A DNA stretch of 64,000 bases. Origin: Metabacillus niabensis (GTDB lineage: Bacteria > Bacillota > Bacilli > Bacillales > Bacillaceae). Within the stretch, counting starts at the first letter, position 1; each line of letters starts with the position of its first letter. This document shows positions 27,045 through 35,868 of this stretch, piece after piece. Below the pieces are notes generated by a model that was given only the letters and a program-made list of their open reading frames with translations, ran no database searches and was not told where the DNA came from. The stretch lies in contig NZ_CADEPK010000353.1 of the NCBI RefSeq assembly GCF_902829255.1, forward strand, positions 1-64,000, written 5' to 3'. Position numbers and translations under genes: made by a program.

Positions 27045-30000
27045 TTAACTATTTTTAACTTGTTTTCTTTTTTGGATAAATAATACTGCAGCACCTAAAC
27101 ATAAAGCAATGAAACCAATGAGTAATAGGTTATACATCATTGTAGCTGTTTCCGGAAGCTCATTTTTTGTTTTTTCTGATGAACCAGCTTTAATTGGTGT
27201 TAAAACATTATCATCTTTTCCATTTTTGTCAACTACTTTGATAGGAGCTGTTGGTTTTTCACTATCATTATTTGGTGTCGGAGCATTGTCATTACCACCT
27301 TGAGTCGGTTCTTTGTCCCCTCCACCTTGAATTGGGTCTGTTGGATTCTCCCCATTAGTTGGAGGTGTTACAGGCTCCTTGTCTCCCTCATCCTCTAATA
27401 AGAAGAAAAGTGGGTTCTCAAGATAATCGTCAGTGCTTGTAATTTCAAATTGGAACACATATTCTTTACCGTCCACTGTAGTAAAGACAATTTCATAGTT
27501 CCCAATAGGAAGAGTAAAAATGTCAATTGACTCCTCTGTTGCATAATTGATTAATTGACCTTGTTCATCTGATTCGCCAAAATAATAGACATCTTCATTT
27601 TCTTTATCTAATCCGTAAAGGTCAAAGGCTGCACCAGCTTCAGGAGCTTCAGCTGTTTTGTATACATACATGCTGACGTCCTTTACAGTTCCTTCGATAG
27701 GTAATGTTGTGAATTCAGCATATAGAGTATTCTCATATCCTTCCTCAGTCACATCAACCGTAATGTAATAATCTGTAAACGGGTCAAGTCCTTTAAACGT
27801 ATGACTTCTAATCGAGCTATCAATCTCTTCCTCGATAATTGGCTCATCACTTTCATAGGAATATAAGGAAACCTTGTATTTCCCAACTCCATTTGGTAGC
27901 ATTTGTCCCCATGAGAACGAAACAGTTGTTTCTGTTACATCGTCAATGATTATATCAGCCTTGCTATCTACCTCAGTATTAACATGGACATGATATTCCT
28001 TTAATTTCTTAATCACTTGAGCATTTGCGCTTCCCTCAGTTAAGTCAAGCGATGAAATATTATAAAGAGATACCATTCCTAAGCTGTCCATCTCTACTAA
28101 TGGAGAGATATCAGTAATTTTTGTTCTATCTAAAATTAATTCGATTATTTGATCAAATTGAGCTAGTATTGAAATATTCTCAATCGGATTACCACTTACA
28201 TCCAAATAGACTAATTGATGTTTTGACCCTTCTAATGGGGAAAGGTCTGAAATGTTATTGTCTGCTAGATTAACAAAAGTTAAGTTTGTTAGTGCTGCTA
28301 GAGCAGTGATATCCTTTATTTGATTATTTTCAAGTGACAATTCTGTTAGGTTTTTCATTCCACTTAAGAAGGAAAGATCACTTACATTGCTATTTGTTAT
28401 ATTTAGAGCTTCAAGATCAGGTAATTTTGCAAAAACAGAATAATCTTTAATTTGCGCATCACTTATTAAAATAGAACGTAATTGTTTTAAGCCTTGAATT
28501 GCTGATAAATCTAATGGACCGTCTTGATGGTCAAACACATTTAAGTCATATAGATTTGTTGCATATTCCAAGCCTGTTAAATCCTCGATGTCTGAGCCGT
28601 AAATATAGAATGAAGTTAATCTTTCCATATCACTTACTCTTGGATCACGTTCAATTCCAAGCTGCTCTTTTACAAGCTCTTTTAAATTTTCATCTTTAAA
28701 GACAACTGTTTCACCTGAAGGCTCCGACCATGTTGTTTCAGTGATTGGCTCACTGCTAATCACTAGCTCACCGTTTGCATCATATGCCTTCACAACAATC
28801 GTGTATGCTGTATTTGGTGTAAGCTTATCCATTTCCAAATACATTTCATCACCAGATACGGTTGAATGAAGCTTTTCATTTACATATACTTCATACTTAG
28901 TGATTTCACTTTCACCGTAATAATCCCAGAACAGATCCATTCTGTTTTCTGTTACCGTTGGAATGTATACATCCAGCCATTCTTCCCCAGGCTCTTCTTC
29001 TGAACTGTCAAATTCAACTTGTACATTTTTATCTCTTAGCTGTTCAACTACTTGTCGTGCCGGAGATGATTCATCCTCAAGGTTTAATGAGTCATTCCCG
29101 TAAAGGTAAACTTCGCTAAGATTAGCTAATTTTAATAACTCATCAATATTGTCTAATGATGTATTGCTTAATAAAACTGATTCTAATTCAGTTAACTTGT
29201 TAAGCCCTGCGATTGATGTTAATGGGTTATCATCGACATCAAGTGAAACTAATGCTGGAAATTTTTCAATACCTTTCAAATTTTTCAAGTTATTGATGTA
29301 AAGATTTAAATACGTTAAACCTTCTAACGCTGGCAATGCATCAATACTTTCAAGATTATTTTCATGTAGAGATAAAAACTCTAAATTAGTTAAATTCTCT
29401 AAAATAGAATAATCACTTATTCCCGTATTACCTAATGAGAGACTGATTAAATTTGTTAAATGGGAAATTGGTTCAAAGTTCTTAATTGGATTTCCATCAA
29501 CACTTAAATATTCAAGGTTTACTGCCTTTTCTAGTCCTGAAAGGTCACTGATTTTTTTATAATCTAATAATAGATCTGTTAGTGACTTCATATCGCTTTC
29601 GTAAATTGCCCGGTCAATACCAAGCTCTGCTTTTATCGCCTTTTCAAGTCGTTCATCCTTAAATTGAACGGCCTCACCTGATGGGGCTGGCAATGTTTTA
29701 AACGTTTCTAACGTACTCGCGATAACCTCGCCCTTGCTGTTATAAGCAAAAAGCCCAACACGGTATTCCGTATTGCTAGTTAATGAATCGATGACTAGCG
29801 TATTTTCTTCGGCTGCTACCTTTGTCGTTTGCTCAGCAACCTTTACTTCATAATACGCAACATCCTCATCACCTTCATATTCCCACTCCAATGTTGCACG
29901 ATTTTCGGTCGCTTTTATTTCATATAAATAAACAGAACTCCCTAGATCACTATAGATTGTTAAGCCTGTTTTCTTTAATTCATTTATTTGGTCGTTTAAA

Positions 30001-31181
30001 TGAGCATACGTTTCCCCATAGACTATCAATGTTGTTAATTGATTTAGCTGTTGAATTGGTGAAAGTGTATGAAGCTCAAGATAGCTAAGATTTAATTCTT
30101 TTAATGCTGGATGATTTGTAATGGCAGATATATCCGTTACATTTGTAAGATTAATATCTAGCACCTCTAAATTTTTCAGGCTTGATAATGCTGTTAAATC
30201 AGCAAAATCTGTTTCTGATAGATTTAAAGACTTAAGGCTTGTTAGTTTTTGAATACTAGAGTAGTTAGACAATGAATTTCCTGTTAAATTTAGCTCTGTT
30301 AAATTCGTTGCCTTTTCTAAGCCTGTCAAATCATGAATGTCTAAGTAAGAGACATCAAGTGAAGTAAGCTTTTCTAAATCAGATGGATATATCTCATCAC
30401 GATTTAGCTTTAGGGCTGATTTTATTTCTCGTTTTAAGTTTTTATCTGGAATTGTAACTGCTTCTTCTGTTGCTTCCGTAGAAGTTACAGCTGGCTCTTC
30501 ACTTTGTTGAGCCTGTTCAGTTGATTTTTCGACAGCTTTTGTTGTTGCCGCTAGTGTTTCAACCTGCTTTGTTGCTTCTGCAATGACTTCCTCGCCTTGG
30601 ATGGCACGAACACTAATTGTATAGCTTGTCCCATCTTCAAGGTTGTTCATTTGATATTGTGTAGTCTGACCAACTTGTTTGATGACTTTTCCATCAAGTA
30701 ATACTTGATAAGCGTCCGCTAATTGGATTTCAGTCCAATTTAACTCAAATCCAGTTTCTGACACGTTTGTTGCATTTATTTCTAGCTTTTCCGCTTGAGT
30801 ATATGTGACGGAGATTGCTTCAGATTTCAGCTCCTCCTCACCATTTCGTGTAACGGAATATTGATACGTTTCCCCAGGTATCACTTGGTCATCAATAAAC
30901 TGATAAACCTTATGTATTGTACCCTCTTCGCCCGTTTTCTCTGAGATTAATTGTGCACTTGCAATTGTGCTCTGTGCATTATTTTTGATTAATGTAAAGC
31001 TTTCTTCAACTTCGGACGATGTAGTCGTTTCCCATTGAAGCTGGATGCCTTTTTCATTGCTAAGTGCTGGTAATAGACGTATGCTATCACTTAAAGCAGC
31101 AGTAGCATTAGCTGAAAATGGCGTTACCATTGTAAAAATCACCGTAAAAACTAGTAATAAAGTAACAATTCTTTTAATCAA
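27045..31181 (-). CDS. Sortase-anchored leucine-rich-repeat (internalin-like) surface protein
   Basis: 1378 residues. Signal peptide 1 to about 29. Three leucine-rich-repeat blocks of the LxxLxxLxLxxNxI type (about 250-390, 510-710, 855-1080), separated and preceded by fibronectin-III-like units (SVxxTxAEKLEINATNVSETGFELNW..., with a YxVxVxA ending). A SpaA/prealbumin-like unit follows (about 1195-1290), then a Pro/Thr/Gly-rich spacer, the sortase signal LPETA at 1342-1346, a hydrophobic helix and a positive tail (KRKQVKNS). It should be covalently anchored by sortase A and present an extended binding surface outside the wall. Such proteins bind host or neighbour-cell ligands or take part in adhesion; the ligand is unknown. 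TTG start after AGGAGGAAAGA. Confidence 0.92.
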   Translation of the reverse strand: MIKRIVTLLLVFTVIFTMVTPFSANATAALSDSIRLLPALSNEKGIQLQWETTTSSEVEESFTLIKNNAQSTIASAQLISEKTGEEGTIHKVYQFIDDQVIPGETYQYSVTRNGEEELKSEAISVTYTQAEKLEINATNVSETGFELNWTEIQLADAYQVLLDGKVIKQVGQTTQYQMNNLEDGTSYTISVRAIQGEEVIAEATKQVETLAATTKAVEKSTEQAQQSEEPAVTSTEATEEAVTIPDKNLKREIKSALKLNRDEIYPSDLEKLTSLDVSYLDIHDLTGLEKATNLTELNLTGNSLSNYSSIQKLTSLKSLNLSETDFADLTALSSLKNLEVLDINLTNVTDISAITNHPALKELNLSYLELHTLSPIQQLNQLTTLIVYGETYAHLNDQINELKKTGLTIYSDLGSSVYLYEIKATENRATLEWEYEGDEDVAYYEVKVAEQTTKVAAEENTLVIDSLTSNTEYRVGLFAYNSKGEVIASTLETFKTLPAPSGEAVQFKDERLEKAIKAELGIDRAIYESDMKSLTDLLLDYKKISDLSGLEKAVNLEYLSVDGNPIKNFEPISHLTNLISLSLGNTGISDYSILENLTNLEFLSLHENNLESIDALPALEGLTYLNLYINNLKNLKGIEKFPALVSLDVDDNPLTSIAGLNKLTELESVLLSNTSLDNIDELLKLANLSEVYLYGNDSLNLEDESSPARQVVEQLRDKNVQVEFDSSEEEPGEEWLDVYIPTVTENRMDLFWDYYGESEITKYEVYVNEKLHSTVSGDEMYLEMDKLTPNTAYTIVVKAYDANGELVISSEPITETTWSEPSGETVVFKDENLKELVKEQLGIERDPRVSDMERLTSFYIYGSDIEDLTGLEYATNLYDLNVFDHQDGPLDLSAIQGLKQLRSILISDAQIKDYSVFAKLPDLEALNITNSNVSDLSFLSGMKNLTELSLENNQIKDITALAALTNLTFVNLADNNISDLSPLEGSKHQLVYLDVSGNPIENISILAQFDQIIELILDRTKITDISPLVEMDSLGMVSLYNISSLDLTEGSANAQVIKKLKEYHVHVNTEVDSKADIIIDDVTETTVSFSWGQMLPNGVGKYKVSLYSYESDEPIIEEEIDSSIRSHTFKGLDPFTDYYITVDVTEEGYENTLYAEFTTLPIEGTVKDVSMYVYKTAEAPEAGAAFDLYGLDKENEDVYYFGESDEQGQLINYATEESIDIFTLPIGNYEIVFTTVDGKEYVFQFEITSTDDYLENPLFFLLEDEGDKEPVTPPTNGENPTDPIQGGGDKEPTQGGNDNAPTPNNDSEKPTAPIKVVDKNGKDDNVLTPIKAGSSEKTKNELPETATMMYNLLLIGFIALCLGAAVLFIQKRKQVKNS

Positions 31182-31587
31182 GCTCGTCTTTCCTCCTATT
31201 AATTTCTATATATTGTAAGAAACATTATAGTGATATTTTTGCTTATTAGATAGCAAATCTTTTAGACAAATTTCTACAAAAGCCGAGTTTCGGGGACTGT
31301 CCCCCCTTTCGTTTATTTTTTTGTAACTTTTCCGATGTGCTAGACGTCTTAATAATGTAAGACTTTAAATAACTAGGTTGTTTTCCCCTAAAGGCTGAAT
31401 TAGCGGCGAAATTTGTTAGATTTTACTTAGCGTCTTCTAGTAACCTTCAAGTAGTGTGTAACTGTCAACTAAATACGCATAATTGGAAACATTTTTTTAC
31501 AAAAAAAGATTGTGATAATAGTAGGAGAGAACTATAATCTTTTATAGGCTAAAACATTAAATTTATTAAAAAAGGATGAAATGATAT
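31182..31587. other. Intergenic region with the first GGGGAC-T-GTCCCC palindrome
   Basis: About 400 bp between divergent genes. A palindrome lies at 31292-31304. The promoters of the LRR and LCP genes must lie here too, but I cannot place them with confidence. Confidence 0.5.
31292..31304. repeat. Palindrome GGGGACTGTCCCC, copy 1
   Basis: Exact 13-bp copy. First member of the intergenic family that recurs to 52.6 kb; 284 bp before the LCP gene and 111 bp from the LRR gene start. Confidence 0.9.
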
Positions 31588-32535
31588 ATGCGTGAAAAGA
31601 AACGTAAGAAGAAAAAATGGCTATGGATCGTACTTAGTATCATTGGGGTACTTGTGTTAGGTACAGGTGGCTATGCAGTCTATTTATACAAAACAGCTGC
31701 CGATACAGTTGCTAGCATCCATGAGGATATTGGTAGAGATAAATCAGATAAACGTACAGAAGAAGTGAAGTTTACCGAAAAGGATCCAATTTCGATTCTG
31801 CTAATGGGTGTCGATGAGCGTGAAGGTGACCGCGGACGTTCTGATTCATTGATTTTAATGACGGTGAATCCGAATACGCAATCAACACAAATGGTTAGTA
31901 TCCCTCGTGATACAAGAACAGAAATCATCGGAAAAGGGAAGCAAGATAAAATCAACCATTCCTATGCGTTTGGTGGAACTGAAATGACTGTTGCGACTGT
32001 TGAAAACTTCTTAGACGTGCCTGTTGATTATTTTGTGAAAATCAATATGGAAAGCTTTAAAGATACGGTAGATGCCGTTGGTGGAGTAGAGGTTGAGAAC
32101 AATTTAGACTTCACATACGAAGGATATCATTTTACTAAAGGGACTATTCAATTAGATGGGAAAAAGGCTTTAGCCTATTCAAGAATGCGTAAGGAAGACC
32201 CACGCGGTGACTTCGGTCGTCAAGAGCGTCAACGCCAAATCATCGAGGCTGTTATTAAAAAAGGTGCCAACATCTCATCTGTTACAAAATTTGGTGACAT
32301 GTTCGGCGTCGTTCGTGACAATGTAAAAACAAATCTAACATTCGATGAAATGTGGGATATCCAGGCGAACTATAAAGAAGCTAGCAAAAAATTAGAACAG
32401 TTCCAAGTAAAAGGTGCTAATGAGAGAATCGACGGTATCTGGTATTATTTAGTTCCTGAAGAAGAACGATTAGCATTATCAAATCAACTGAAGGAGCATT
32501 TAGAAATTCCCGCAAACACTGCGAACGCAAATTAA
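31588..32535 (+). CDS. LytR-CpsA-Psr (LCP) family cell-wall polymer ligase
   Basis: 315 residues. Lys/Arg-rich cytoplasmic N-terminus, one membrane anchor (WLWIVLSIIGVLVLGTGGYAVYL), then the LCP domain: ILLMGVDEREGDRGRSDSLILMTVNP, VSIPRDTRTEIIG, KINHSYAFGG, YSRMRKEDPRGDFGRQERQRQII; arginines and aspartates of the pyrophosphate site are present. LCP enzymes move teichoic or teichuronic acids and capsular polymers from lipid carrier to peptidoglycan (TagTUV in B. subtilis). Its neighbourhood with UDP-glucuronate genes suits an acidic polymer. Strong terminator downstream. Confidence 0.93.
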   Translation: MREKKRKKKKWLWIVLSIIGVLVLGTGGYAVYLYKTAADTVASIHEDIGRDKSDKRTEEVKFTEKDPISILLMGVDEREGDRGRSDSLILMTVNPNTQSTQMVSIPRDTRTEIIGKGKQDKINHSYAFGGTEMTVATVENFLDVPVDYFVKINMESFKDTVDAVGGVEVENNLDFTYEGYHFTKGTIQLDGKKALAYSRMRKEDPRGDFGRQERQRQIIEAVIKKGANISSVTKFGDMFGVVRDNVKTNLTFDEMWDIQANYKEASKKLEQFQVKGANERIDGIWYYLVPEEERLALSNQLKEHLEIPANTANAN

Positions 32536-32539
32536 TTGG

Positions 32540-32570
32540 AATGCCAGCCTGTAGGGGCTGGCATTTTTTT
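32540..32570 (+). terminator. Terminator of the LCP gene
   Basis: ATGCCAGCC and GGCTGGCAT form a perfect nine-base stem, followed by seven T. Confidence 0.95.
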
Positions 32571-32576
32571 GTTGTT

Positions 32577-32633
32577 GGGGACTGTCCCCACTTTGTGATT
32601 TTAACGCATTAACTGATTGGGGGACTGTCCCCC
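32577..32633. repeat. 57-bp double-palindrome module, copy A (palindromes at 32577-32589 and 32619-32633)
   Basis: Two GGGGACTGTCCCC cores separated by 29-30 bases (the right one extended to five G and five C). The inner sequence shares CTTT and ATTTTAACGCATT with copy B at 32960-33016. It ends 65 bp before the next gene, just behind the LCP terminator. Confidence 0.9.
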
Positions 32634-32698
32634 ATATGAATAATTTTAATTTCTAACCATATCCTATAAGGTAAGCGGATATTTGGGAGGGATATATA

Positions 32699-32956
32699 AT
32701 GGAATTATCTTTTGGTTTTATTGTATCCATAGTGATTGCAATTTATTTAGCAATTGATGCTCCTAAGTTCAATCGTAGCCCTTGGTTATGGGGAATTTTA
32801 GGATTCTTATTCGGACCAATTGTTTTAGGTATTTATTTAATCGTTACTGGACGAAAGGTCGTAGGCTGGATTATTTTAATTATCGCTATCCTTCTAATAT
32901 TATTATTTATTTTGCTTTTTGCTGCAGGAATGTTTTTGATTTTTAGTGGAATGTAA
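32699..32956 (+). CDS. Small two/three-helix membrane protein of unknown function
   Basis: 85 residues with three hydrophobic segments; LAIDAPKFNRSPWLWGILGFLFGPIVLGIYLIVTGRK is a common signature of small Firmicute membrane proteins of unknown function. GGGAGGGATATATA precedes the ATG. A double-palindrome module lies 65 bp upstream and a very similar one follows directly downstream. No partner suggests a function. Confidence 0.75.
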   Translation: MELSFGFIVSIVIAIYLAIDAPKFNRSPWLWGILGFLFGPIVLGIYLIVTGRKVVGWIILIIAILLILLFILLFAAGMFLIFSGM

Positions 32957-32959
32957 TTT

Positions 32960-33016
32960 GGGGACTGTCCCCGCTTTATTATTTTAACGCATTGCTATGA
33001 TGGGGGACTGTCCCCC
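32960..33016. repeat. 57-bp double-palindrome module, copy B (palindromes at 32960-32972 and 33002-33016)
   Basis: Same layout as copy A: two cores in the same orientation, with a 29-base inner segment sharing CTTT and ATTTTAACGCATT at equal spacing. It follows the stop of the 85-residue gene and ends 59 bp before the next small membrane-protein gene. Confidence 0.9.
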
Positions 33017-33075
33017 ATTTTTTATTTACGTGGTATAATGGGTAAAAATGATATGTGGGGCGAGTGAGAGGTTAT

Positions 33076-33492
33076 ATGGGAGAGTGGATTCGTTTTTTTG
33101 TTGAGATTATGAATAATATTCATGATCTATTAATTGTTGTGTTGAATGATGTGTTAGGGCTGCAAATGTCTGATAAGGATATGCATTTTTGGATTATGGG
33201 GTTTATTGGGATGACAACGTTTGCGTGTGTATATGTAGTGTCAAAGTGGTTGTCTAAATTACCATATGGTATCCAGATCATTGCCTTTTTATATACATTA
33301 ACCTTTATGTTTGTACTCGTATTCGCGATCGAAATCCAACAAGGGATAACGAACAGAGGAAATATGGAGTTTGCTGATGCGATCATCGGTCTATGGGGAT
33401 TCTTTGCCATATTCTTCATTTATGTCGTAATTGCGATTTTCTTTATTTTCATTCGCTTCCTTTTTCGCAAGGTGAAAAATAAATATAACTAA
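33076..33492 (+). CDS. Small membrane protein of unknown function
   Basis: 138 residues from ATG at 33076 (GAGAGG upstream); GTG at 33055 is an earlier but unsupported start, as a TATAAT-like box at about 33035 implies transcription begins just before it. Three to four hydrophobic helices (FWIMGFIGMTTFACVYVV, IIAFLYTLTFMFVLVFAI, IIGLWGFFAIFFIYVVIAIFFIFI) and a positive C-terminal end (RFLFRKVKNKYN). I do not recognise the family. It sits behind copy B of the double-palindrome module. Confidence 0.7.
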   Translation: MGEWIRFFVEIMNNIHDLLIVVLNDVLGLQMSDKDMHFWIMGFIGMTTFACVYVVSKWLSKLPYGIQIIAFLYTLTFMFVLVFAIEIQQGITNRGNMEFADAIIGLWGFFAIFFIYVVIAIFFIFIRFLFRKVKNKYN

Positions 33493-33505
33493 AGCTGATT
33501 ATGTT

Positions 33506-33588
33506 GGGGACTGTCCCCAACCAGCTATTACATTTTGATTTTCCCTAGCTAGTTTTTTAGAAATACTGTCTTTGTAGGGACTGTCCCC
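33506..33588. repeat. Pair of GGGGACTGTCCCC palindromes (33506-33518 exact; 33576-33588 one mismatch)
   Basis: The first copy is flanked as TTGGGGACTGTCCCCAA, so dyad symmetry extends to 17 bp. The second begins AGGG. They fill the space between convergent genes. Confidence 0.85.
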
Positions 33589-33591
33589 ACA

Positions 33592-34110
33592 TCAGCGGGC
33601 TTTTTTCAAGGTTTCGATTTCTAGTTGTAGTAGGGTGTTTGTTAGGTTTATCATTTGTGAGCGAGAGGAGTGGTTGAATTCGACTCCGTATCCGTAAAGT
33701 TCGTTTTCTAATAATTCTTCTCTTCTTACAATTTTCCCATGGATTGCATAGTTTTTCTCTTTTATTTGAAATTTCACCTCTATTGTGATGTTACCTTTTA
33801 CTGGTAGGTCTTGCTTTGTCGTAAATTTTAATCCTCCCGCGCTTATATTATCAATATATCCTTCAAATTCCGTATTGTTCATCTGATTATCTAAGCTTCC
33901 AAAATGAATAATTTCAATTGAACAAATAACATCCTCAATTCCCAGTCGATAGTGCTTTCGTCTATTCCCATTTAACCGTTGTTCCCAGCTTTCCTCACTA
34001 TCGATTAGAGATATTTGGTCCCCCTTTTTATTTAACAAGTATTCCCCTCTTAAATATAATACGAGCAACACAATGATAAAGATCCCTTGTATGATTAAGA
34101 TATACTCCAT
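33592..34110 (-). CDS. PilZ-domain protein, probable c-di-GMP effector
   Basis: 172 residues from ATG at 34110 (GGAGAG eight bases upstream). One N-terminal membrane helix (YILIIQGIFIIVLLVLYLRG), then a PilZ domain with both c-di-GMP-binding motifs: the RxxxR in NRRKHYRLGI and D/NxSxxG in DNISAGGLKF. It should be a membrane-anchored receptor for c-di-GMP. The window also encodes a GGDEF-EAL protein under a c-di-GMP riboswitch, so a link is plausible. The downstream target is unknown. Confidence 0.85.
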   Translation of the reverse strand: MEYILIIQGIFIIVLLVLYLRGEYLLNKKGDQISLIDSEESWEQRLNGNRRKHYRLGIEDVICSIEIIHFGSLDNQMNNTEFEGYIDNISAGGLKFTTKQDLPVKGNITIEVKFQIKEKNYAIHGKIVRREELLENELYGYGVEFNHSSRSQMINLTNTLLQLEIETLKKAR

Positions 34111-34157
34111 TCTCAACTCTCCATCCACCATTTTAAACCGCTTTCATTCTCCGTGAG

Positions 34158-34193
34158 AAAAATAGCTTTACCAAGTCCGGAAAAGCTATTTTT
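34158..34193. terminator. Symmetric terminator between the PHP gene and the PilZ gene
   Basis: AAAAATAGCTTT and AAAGCTATTTTT form a perfect 12-base stem. The T-rich side of the stem could act on either strand; it most likely ends the PHP gene transcript (minus strand). Confidence 0.65.
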
Positions 34194-34297
34194 AAATTAA
34201 GTCTAGATGTCGTGTTGAAGCTGCTTATATGTATAAGTAATCAATTTTTATCTTTACTGCTAGTTTATCGTGAAATAGGTCAAAAGTCCACCAAACA

Positions 34298-35116
34298 TTA
34301 TAGGCTAGTCATCACCCTTTTTTTCTCAACAAAATATGCCCATTCTTTAAAACCAATTTCCTTCAATCTTTTTCTGACAAGGTCGAAATCATCACAAATT
34401 CGTTCTGGTTTATGGGAATCTGAGCCAAAGGTTACCTTAACATTGTAATAAAGCGCCCGTTCTAAAATATCGTCAGCAGGATACCAGCCACCACAATCCT
34501 TTGTTTTTCCTGAAGTATTAATTTCAATCGCGACATCTGAATCAGAAATGATTTTTAATGTTTGTTCAATAATATCAGTCTTGATATCGGAAAACGCTGG
34601 ATAAAAGCCTTTCATCGCATCAATATGTCCAAGGATTTGAAACAAACCACTTTTTGCTGACTGTTGGATAAGAGTGTAATATTCCTCTTTCACTTTTATC
34701 TGTTGTTCTGTAGACAATCCGTCCCAGCGATCTTTCTTAAAAATATTGACATCTTGTACATAATGAACAGACCCAATAATATAATCAATAGGATGTAAGA
34801 GGTATTGATCACGGTAAATGTTTACATGGTTTGGGAAAAAATCACTTTCTACACCTAAAAGAACATGAATTTTATCCTTGTATGCTTCTTTCAGACGGAG
34901 GACTTCTTCAATATACGGAACAAATTCACTTTTTGCCATCGCAATTGTTGGATAGAGCTGATCCTCATCACTATAAAAATAAGGTGAATGATCGGAAATA
35001 CCAATATAATGTAGTCCATACTCAATCGCTTGCTTTACATAATCCTCAATTGTCCCTATCGCATGACCGCAACGATGATGGTGGGTATGCAAATCAAATT
35101 TAACAGTACTCGTCAT
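34298..35116 (-). CDS. PHP-domain phosphatase, histidinol-phosphatase type
   Basis: 272 residues. The first metal motif is FDLHTHHHRCGHA, followed by GISDHSPYFYSDE (second motif), EVLLGVESDFFPNH, GSVHYV, HIDAMKG and FGSDSHKPERICDD. All PHP metal ligands appear present. The family (hisJ/hisK-type) dephosphorylates histidinol phosphate in histidine synthesis, but no other his gene is nearby, so the actual substrate may differ. TAGGAGGG precedes the ATG. Confidence 0.85.
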   Translation of the reverse strand: MTSTVKFDLHTHHHRCGHAIGTIEDYVKQAIEYGLHYIGISDHSPYFYSDEDQLYPTIAMAKSEFVPYIEEVLRLKEAYKDKIHVLLGVESDFFPNHVNIYRDQYLLHPIDYIIGSVHYVQDVNIFKKDRWDGLSTEQQIKVKEEYYTLIQQSAKSGLFQILGHIDAMKGFYPAFSDIKTDIIEQTLKIISDSDVAIEINTSGKTKDCGGWYPADDILERALYYNVKVTFGSDSHKPERICDDFDLVRKRLKEIGFKEWAYFVEKKRVMTSL

Positions 35117-35191
35117 CTTTATTCCCTCCTACTAAAATTACCCAATCTCAATACCTATCATAGCGTAGATTTTTGCTTTTATCTAGATGAA

Positions 35192-35218
35192 AAGGGCCAG
35201 TCTTGGGGACTGACCCTT
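35192..35218 (-). terminator. Terminator of the PepSY operon
   Basis: AAGGGCCAGTC and GACTGACCCTT form an 11-base stem (one G-T pair) around CTTGG/CCAAG; a T-rich run follows on the minus strand. The loop contains a GGGGACTG half-palindrome. Confidence 0.8.
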
Positions 35219-35227
35219 CGATTTTGC

Positions 35228-35761
35228 TTACTCATCATCATGCTCTAGCTCAATGATTTCCTTTGTTTCAGCGTTTACTGTTATTTCTGCTTCACCGTTT
35301 GCTGTTCTAAATTCCATGTTATATTCATAACGACCGTCATCATCATCCAATTCAATTTCAATTAGCTCTCCGTCAATTTTTGTTTTAGCGATTTCAATTG
35401 CTTCTTTTTCTGTAATCACCGTTTTATTTTTAGCTGTTGCATTCGTGTCATCAAAGTCATCATCATCGTCGTTGTCGTCACGCTCATCTACTCTTGAAAT
35501 AGCTGCTGTTGTACCATCAACATGAATGTCATATTCCTTATTATCTTTATCTACCTCTACTTCATAAGTTGACTTACCATTTTCCATTTCAAGCTCGACA
35601 TCCTCGACAACCCCATCAACCTTTTTTTGCGCTGCTTCCTTCGCTTTATCAATCCCTATGACATCAGCTGGTTGTTTTTCCTCTGCAAAGCTATGATTGA
35701 TTGCTACTCCGCCACCAAGAACAACAACGGCTGCTAATGTAATCGCAATAATTTTCTTCAT
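35228..35761 (-). CDS. Secreted PepSY-domain protein (YkoI/YkoJ type), acidic
   Basis: 177 residues with a signal peptide (KKIIAITLAAVVVLGGGVAINHSFA) and two PepSY repeats (IGIDKAKEAAQKKVDGVVEDVELEMENGKSTYEVEVDKDNKEYDIHVD, then ITEKEAIEIAKTKIDGELIEIELDDDDGRYEYNMEF). They are joined by a very acidic linker (RDDNDDDDDFDD). PepSY proteins sit outside the membrane and are thought to modulate peptidases or sensor proteins. It is the last gene of a four-gene set with a response regulator and a sensor kinase, the YkoGHIJ arrangement of B. subtilis. Confidence 0.85.
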   Translation of the reverse strand: MKKIIAITLAAVVVLGGGVAINHSFAEEKQPADVIGIDKAKEAAQKKVDGVVEDVELEMENGKSTYEVEVDKDNKEYDIHVDGTTAAISRVDERDDNDDDDDFDDTNATAKNKTVITEKEAIEIAKTKIDGELIEIELDDDDGRYEYNMEFRTANGEAEITVNAETKEIIELEHDDE

Positions 35762-35868
35762 TTCTTTTCCTCCTAAGATTGTTTTTCTCTTACATGTACT
35801 ACTTTAAACACCTTAGATGAGAGGAAAGAGAGAGAAAGATTAAAATTTGATGAGAAAATGATAATATT

